Below, in pieces: positions 57,837 to 64,000 of a DNA stretch of 64,000 nt. The stretch's first letter is position 1, and every line of letters begins with the position of its first letter. Source of the DNA: Paralichthys olivaceus (taxonomy: Eukaryota; Chordata; Actinopteri; Pleuronectiformes; Paralichthyidae); NCBI RefSeq assembly GCF_024713975.1, contig NC_091098.1:17628316-17692315 (forward strand). The letters are read 5' to 3'. A model generated the notes under the pieces. The model did no database searches. It was not told the origin of the DNA and saw nothing but the letters and a program-made list of their open reading frames with translations. The translations under genes and the position numbers were made by a program.

Positions 57837-59079
57837 GTAGAACTATTCAGGAAATTGAAGTAAAAGAATAAAAAACTAATTGTAACAGGCAAATCAGCAA
57901 ATCAGCATTAAACTGTCCTTAAATTTGAAAAAGCAACTATTATTAGCAAATGTGATTATAGTACCAAATGTACTCAAAACATCAGAGAATGGACCCTGTG
58001 AGTGTTACATTATATGTCTTATATCATCGTGATGGGGTAGTAACTCTCACTGATTCATAGAAATTAAGTTAAATCCTTAACAATACATCATATTTTATAA
58101 ATGTATTAGTGTATAGCTGGTAAAAAGTACAATATTTCCTAACAAGATTGAGTGAAGTATACAGAAGTTTAAAATGGAAATACTTACTAAAAGAACAGAT
58201 ATCTAACCTTCTACCACCATCTACCTCAGAGATGATAGTGTAAATGTAGCTGTAAGTTTACAGGGGAAGAAGTGAACAGACGGGTGTGGTAATGTGTTGT
58301 AAACACAGTATCTGAAGTGAATAAGGGTGGAGTGCTCTCATGTACAATTTACTGAATATTGACTTTGATTAGAGGCTTGACAAAGGGGAGCAAATAAAAG
58401 TAAGCAAACAATGAGGAAACACGCAAGATGACGTATGTATAGACGTGGGATGAAGTATAACAGCCAAGAATCAGAATAACATCTATCATTGCAGATTTGG
58501 ATGTTATTTTGTGGTGTGGAGCTGGTTTTTTGGTGGCCTCAGGGCCATTGTCATGTTTTGTCCTGTTGGTAATTGAGCCCTTTAATAATCTTGTCTTGAC
58601 CTACAGGTTGTTAATGCATGGCAGTGGATCTGTGGGTTGAAGGTGGACAATTCACCAAATTCTCCAGGAGGAGATGAGACAAGATGAGCTAAGGTGTTTG
58701 GCATTATTCTTAGGTAAGCAGCGGATCCGCCCCTTTTATGGACCGGATAAGGGATCATTCAAATGAAGATACATTTTTCATCAGAGGATACTTTTTTTAA
58801 AACCCAGTCCTGTGTCCAACAAGCAATTATTGGCAGATTCAAATGACCAACTGGGTGGGAAGAGTAGAAACTTCTAGATCCAGCCCTTTCTGGCCCTTGG
58901 CCCCAGAGGAGACTGGCCCAAGTGTGTGATGGGAGGGACAGAGGATCGGTAATAGGAGCTGGTTTTGTGTAGACCTGCTGCAACTTGTTCATCTGGTTCA
59001 CCAATTTAGAAAAATGCACGTTACAAGGGAAACATTGAGCAGTTTACCCTGAAGGGAAGTTTCTCATGCAACAGCTTAA

Positions 59080-59415
59080 AGGTACAGTTTGTAGGATTTA
59101 GATCTAGTGTTGGAATTGTATGTTGCAGCTGAACACCCCTCATAAACATAAAGAAGAACCTGTGGTAGCTTCAGTTGTCATAAAAACTCAAAAGGGGTTT
59201 AGTTTGTTCAGTCTGGACTAATGTAAAAAACATGGCGGCCTCCGTAGAGAGGACCCCCTCTATGTAAATATAAAGTATTTAAATACAAAGGGTCTTTTCT
59301 GAGGTAAAGAAAACTACAATTCATACAATTTAGATGAAACGAACTAGTGAAAACATCATGAGGATTATTCTACATTAAATATCTGCCAATAGTTCAAATC
59401 TTACAGACTGGACCT
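59080..59415 (+). mobile_element. complete TTAA-flanked MITE (piggyBac-like, copy 4)
   Basis: The element is 336 bp. Its left end AGGTACAGTTTGTAGGATTT and right end, read reversed, AGGTCCAGTCTGTAAGATTT are terminal inverted repeats with three mismatches in 20. TTAA lies directly outside both ends (59076-59079 and 59416-59419), the target duplication of piggyBac-type transposition. There is no ORF, so it would need a transposase in trans. Related, damaged copies are at 8627-8865, 20860-21060 and 46129-46331. The interior carries AACATGGCGGCC, a YY1-like site. Confidence 0.85.
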
Positions 59416-59580
59416 TTAAAGCACCTGGGGGGGGGGGAGAGGTTCATCACCTGCTGCGAAGTCAGTCTGACACTGGCACCAAGATGGAGCCACAGCTAGC
59501 AGGCGCATTTCCTTAAATCTTGAATATGAAGAGTTTAAGAATATCTTTTTGATCTCGACTCTATATTTAGAGCTCACAGT

Positions 59581-59979
59581 GGGTGAGTGATGTCACCCAG
59601 GTCACAGTAAAGGGCGTATAAAAACAACGTGTTGCCTTAATTCCAGCTCTCTGTATCTCGCAGACAAGTCCTACCGGTTGAGCGGAGGTGAAGCTAACTT
59701 CCCGGTGTCGGAGCGTCGGGTTGGGAGCTGGGTCGTGATTCAGCGGTAGTCTTGGTGACGGAGAGCTGACCTCGGCTCACCTTCCCTGGGTTCGAACCCG
59801 CAACAACACCGCAGAGGACCGGTCGGTTTGAATACTCTCGTTTTAACAACAGCAGTGAGAAACGCGGAGTTAGCTCCGGGTTGTCTGTGGCCGTCGAATT
59901 ATCAGAAATTGGTGTTAGCTTGTGGCAGCGCGGCGCAGGAGGATACGCAGATAACATCGCCTCCACGGAGCTGGACACG
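59581..59979 (+). promoter_or_regulatory. ggt7: ggt7 promoter and non-coding exon 1
   Basis: TATAAAAA at 59617-59624 predicts transcription from about 59650. CpG density is high from about 59670 to 60000. Exon 1 probably ends at the donor CACG|GTAAAC (59979/59980) and joins the acceptor TTTTTTGCAG at 60200. The full 5' UTR would be about 670 bases. The start and the exon link are inferred. Confidence 0.5.
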
Positions 59980-60537
59980 GTAAACACGCTGCTCTGGGTT
60001 TTATTATATTCAACACATCATCAGTCCGGGTGACTGCGGGACAGACGGAGACAGGCGTGTTGCCGCATGTCAATATTGGCTCGTATGTTTGCTCAGTGTC
60101 CTGCGAGTTAAATGGAGACGGGTCAGACAAATGCTTCTTAAATGTTAGCATGCTCGTGTGTCAAATGTTGTAAGCATGCTTGCTGTATTATTTTTTGCAG
60201 GTTACACGATTGGAGAGGGAAAAATACACCATCATCGCAGCTGCACGCCCATGCTCCGGCCTGTCAGAGCCCATCTGCAGGAGGAAGCAGCTGCAGTGAC
60301 AAGTGCACAAGAAAAACTACAAATCTCTGCAGGACAGCTGTGAAATAATGGGATGTTAAGGATCCCGTCAAGCAGCTGAAGTGCTTCATCATCACAGCAA
60401 CACTAGTGCTTGTTTCCATCTGGATGATATAGGCAGGGTGTGTGGGTGATCATCCATGATTGGAACTCAGATGTGACTGTGAATATGAGCATCCTCCCCT
60501 CGCGCCCTCAAGATATAGATAGGTTAGCTGTGTAGTC

Positions 60538-63500
60538 ATGCACAGTCCTGCTCATGACATCATGTCAGGGTACCCGAGTGGATGTGTGGCGGACAAAGAT
60601 GCAAATCCGGAGACAACCTTGGGGAGCGCCTATTCCCCCGTGGACTACATGAGCATCACCAGCTTCCCCAGGCTGCCCGAGGACGATGTGACGTCCGGGG
60701 AAAACGCCCTCAAGTCTCGCAAAGATGATGACAACGTGCTGAGTGAGCAAGACACAGGTCAGCCACAAACTGTTCTACAACATACCTTCCACAAACACTC
60801 GTCTGTCTGTCTTTATTTTTCTAAATATGGAATCAGCGAGTGAACTGGTATGTCAAATATTGAAATATCTGTAACCCAATGATATTTAATTAACTTTTGT
60901 ACATCAGAGCATGGATGCAGAATTCAGAAATAGGTTTTTGTCCCTCTATAAGCACAGCCATTCAACACAACGCATTCAACATACACCTGCTCTCTCCTGT
61001 TTACTGTAAGCCTTTAGGTTTGTGTTGTACGTTACAGACCCAGATCTGTTTCTGAAATCAGCTCGCCTCCAGCGTCTCCCGTCCTCTGCCTCAGACCTGG
61101 CCTGCCATGATGTGTCCCTGCAGGAGACGAACAGAGACCCCTTTACAGAAGACTGCGCTTGCCAGCGAGATGGCCTGACCGTCATCATCACAGCCTGTCT
61201 CACCTTCGCCACAGGAGTCACAGTGGCTCTCATCATGCAGATCTACTTTGGAGACCCACAGGTAGTGTTTTGTGTGTTACACACAGTAGTAATTTTGTAA
61301 CCACTGAATGTGAGATCATGGGTGATTTCGCAGTCTCCTCCCACACATGCCTAAGTCAGTTCAGAGACATATTAAGCTTCTCTCCCTTCTGTGTTTGTTC
61401 ACTTAAAGGTCTTTAACCAGGGAGCGGTGGTGACAGACGTGGCTCAGTGTACATCGCTTGGCTTCAGTGTTCTTGGGAAGCAGGGCTCCAGTGTTGATGC
61501 TGCCATCACTGCTGCCCTCTGTTTAGGAATTGTCCATCCTCACACCTCTGGTATAGGAGGGTGAGTGAGAACACACTCATTTACACGCATCTACACAGGA
61601 CTACCACAGGATTTTAGACTTTGCTCATTATTAATAAGGAATTAACTTAATACTCTGTTGATCTTGTATGCAGAGGTGGAGTTATGTTGGTGCATGATAT
61701 CCGTAAGAATGAAACGAGGGTCATCGATTTCAGGGAGACGGCACCATCTGCCATCAACGAGGAGATGATGAGGACTAACCTTGATCAAAATGTACAGTAT
61801 CTTACTCGTTGTCATTTCTTTTCTTTTTTTAAGAGAGCAGTGCATTTTTCATTGTTATGCACCAATACACCATATGGACAGTGTTATTTTTGCATTTCAG
61901 CCTGGCCTGCTGGTGGGCATACCAGGCATGCTCAGTGGGATGCACCAGGCACACCAGCTCTATGGCAGGTAGAGTAAATATAATTTGATCAATCTTTCTC
62001 CCACTCCTGTTTTTCAAACAACCTGTATAAATAAGACATAGTATATTTTTTCCCTTGATTTTGTCTTATGCTTTTAGACAAGAATAGCAAAAGCTGTTAT
62101 TTATATAATCTCTGACACAGCCTGTGTTTGTGTCAGTGTTCAGAGCCGAAGGAGTGAGAGCGTCACCAGCTGTGTTAAAAGAAAAGACATGGTTGTTTTT
62201 AGCCAGCTTGTTGGGCTGCAATTACTCTGATGCTATGTTATTATCACTGTACCGATGCTTCATCTGCTGAGGAGGATGTTACCGCACTCTCCAACCCACT
62301 ATTGTAATGTAATTATTTATTCAGCAAAATGAGGATTTCAAAGTGTATGTATGAATTTTAAACATTTTTAAACCAAGTCAATCATAATCTTTGGATTCCC
62401 CAGGATGTCATGGAGTGATATAGTTACCATGGCAGCAGACGTGGCCAAAAATGGATTTAATGTCACCCATGACTTAGGTAAGTATTCTGTTATGTAATAT
62501 AAATCACTGAGTGAAGTCACAATTATCTCCAGGCCTCAGTGTAGTTACTCAGCAACGTGAAGTAATGTAAAGATGAGATGATCTTATCTTCATCTTCTGT
62601 GTCTCCAAAGCTGAAGCTCTGGCTAAAGTTAAGGACCAAAACACCTCAGATGCATTTCAGGCATTGTTCTTCCCCAACGGCCAGGCTCCCCTCTCTGGAT
62701 TGTTCACCAAACGTCTTGATTTGGCAGCCATATTGGATGCTGTTGCCGTCAAGGGCATACCAGAGTTCTACAGTGGTAACCTGACGCAGGAGATGGTGGC
62801 GGCAGTAAGGAAGAATTCTTTTCCCTGTCTCTAGCTATGATTATATAAGCAGTCATGAATTCTGCATTGTCTCCTCAGGGAGCTATTTTTACCCCCTTTA
62901 AACCCTATTTTACTTTAACTTCATCTTTTGATATTCTAACTATTGTGTGGTGGTAATTCAGCTGTGTCGTAGCTAGATACTGATGCCAATTAATTGTCCC
63001 TCATAATTGTGTGGTCTAAATAAATGAAATATTTTTTACTTACAGTAATCTGAACCCATTTAAAGAATATTATATTCTTATTTGAGTACATGTTACATAG
63101 TTTACAGGCAGTTCAACACAATCATCTTATTTTGTTATGTTTTCTTACAATATGTAAGCAGTTCTTGTCGTAACTATCAAACTAATTTGTTGTAATTAAG
63201 GATTGTTATATTATTTCAAAAATGTTTGTTGGTTTATCTTTGTGTCAGTTTCTTTGTGATTCTAAAAATATGAACAAATATAGAATTTCTATTGTACCTT
63301 GTATAGTCTCTCTGTACATGTCTGTATAAGGTGACTCAAGTAGTGTTTTGTTGCCCATGAGAGATTAGAATCACTCCCAAAAAAGGAATTAAAAAAAAAC
63401 TTGTGGTACTCATATATCACATACCTTAGACATGAGGTGGGTGTGGGATGTCAGCTGGCATCACATTTCAGGCTTTTAAAAGAAGGAACTAGGTCCTTGT

Positions 63501-63754
63501 TCTTAAGTTGGAAGAGAAAATACTAACTTTTGGTCACACAACTAAACTAGTATCCAACTATAACCCCCACCATCATTTAGATTTGTGAGTCTACTAGATG
63601 ACTCAAATATCTTTGACTGTTCAATTTCCCTGTGATAAATTTAAAGTCACTATGCATTTTTAACAGGTTGAAGCAAAAGGCGGAGTGCTCACAGACAATG
63701 ACTTTGGAAACTACAGTACAGTCTTACAGCAGCCTGCAGAGATCACCTATCAGG
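60538..63754 (+). CDS. ggt7: Gamma-glutamyltransferase 7, N-terminal part (3' end beyond the window)
   Basis: Coding exons 60538-60757, 61038-61261, 61409-61560, 61674-61791, 61901-61968, 62404-62477, 62611-62804 and 63667-63754 join in phase to about 379 residues; the rest lies past 64000. GGT7 belongs to the N-terminal-nucleophile gamma-glutamyltransferase family acting on glutathione-type substrates at membranes, though its own activity is poorly established. It is a type II protein: cytosolic segment with YSPVDYMSITSFPRLPED, then one membrane helix at about 120-143 (LTVIITACLTFATGV...), then the lumenal/extracellular domain. The family motif FRETAP is at 218-223 and SSVDAAITAALCLGI precedes it. 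Several NxT/S sites follow. The catalytic threonine lies beyond the window. An in-frame TAG at 60520-60522 rules out an earlier start; the ATG at 60562 is an alternative. Confidence 0.94.
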
Positions 63755-63836
63755 GTAAGAGCCTGTCTGGATTTATTTTATTCATTTATTCTTTTATGTT
63801 AGATAGTCCTATGCTCAAGAATAAACATGAACATGA

Positions 63837-63843
<7 letters not shown>

Positions 63844-63908
<65 letters not shown>
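63844..63908. repeat. (AC)n microsatellite in ggt7 intron
   Basis: About 32 pure AC units starting 90 bases downstream of the 5' splice site at 63755. Confidence 0.97.
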
Positions 63909-63909
<1 letters not shown>

Positions 63910-64000
63910 CCTGAGGGTAGTATTTTAAAATCCTTAAGTTAAATAAGAGATTTTCTGCAGCTCATTTTATTTGCATTGAGCATCATAATTGAACCCACTC

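Larger units (their letters stand above)
55991..59580. other. intergenic region between tp53inp2 and ggt7
   Basis: No gene recognised. It holds (AC)n at 56527-56550, one hAT-like MITE (57565-57836), one complete TTAA-type MITE (59080-59415) and a poly-G run at 59428-59438. ORFs are short and unlike known proteins. Confidence 0.6.

Noticed and set aside
59786-59800. GGGTTCGAACCC, a B-box-like sequence suggesting a second tRNA
   Set aside because: No acceptor, D or anticodon arm can be folded around it and the T stem does not extend. It is a chance palindrome within ggt7 exon 1.
63950-64000. TTTTCTGCAG at about 63951-63960 as acceptor of the next ggt7 exon
   Set aside because: Reading on in the required phase gives a stop within ten codons and no resemblance to the expected GGT7 sequence, so the next exon lies outside the window.

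Overview
The window is vertebrate nuclear DNA, most probably from a ray-finned (teleost) fish. The genes have many short exons with GT-AG introns, dinucleotide microsatellites are frequent, and several short non-autonomous repeats of types familiar from teleost genomes recur. No prokaryotic, organellar or intact viral sequence was seen. Exon boundaries were placed by hand from splice consensus, reading-frame phase and recalled family proteins; no search was run.

Layout from left to right. (1) 1-827, + strand: the 3' end of the NUAK-type kinase gene nuak2, followed by its 3' UTR to about 2600. (2) About 2.6-7.7 kb: intergenic, with degenerate repeats. (3) 8010-17305, +: a complete samhd1 in 16 coding exons (617 codons), with its 3' UTR to about 18.1 kb. 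(4) About 18.1-32.0 kb: a gene-poor, microsatellite-rich stretch. (5) 32878-34390, -: a complete snai1 in three coding exons (273 codons), with promoter to its right. (6) About 34.8-41.9 kb: intergenic. (7) 41953-42024, -: a tRNA-Ala(TGC) gene. (8) About 42-47.4 kb: intergenic. (9) about 47.4-56 kb, +: tp53inp2, with a non-coding first exon, a 4.2-kb first intron and coding exons at 52221-53944. (10) 59.6 kb to the window end, +: the promoter and 5' part of ggt7, cut by the window after its eighth coding exon.

The genes are not an operon. They encode a stress/cytoskeleton kinase (NUAK2), a dNTP triphosphohydrolase that restricts viruses (SAMHD1), an EMT and neural-crest repressor (Snail), an autophagy/transcription co-regulator (TP53INP2) and a membrane gamma-glutamyltransferase-like protein (GGT7). 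In human, SAMHD1, SNAI1, TP53INP2 and GGT7 all lie on 20q while NUAK2 is on 1q32, so the nuak2-samhd1 junction is a synteny difference.

The points most worth a second look are: a Snail degron in which the first phospho-serine is alanine; a tp53inp2 with about 96 extra residues carrying a basic cluster; a TTAA-flanked MITE family present in four copies with a YY1-like core, one copy about 200 bp upstream of the ggt7 TATA box; and a CTC microsatellite that serves as the polypyrimidine tract of a samhd1 exon. I found no convincing previously undescribed multigene system.
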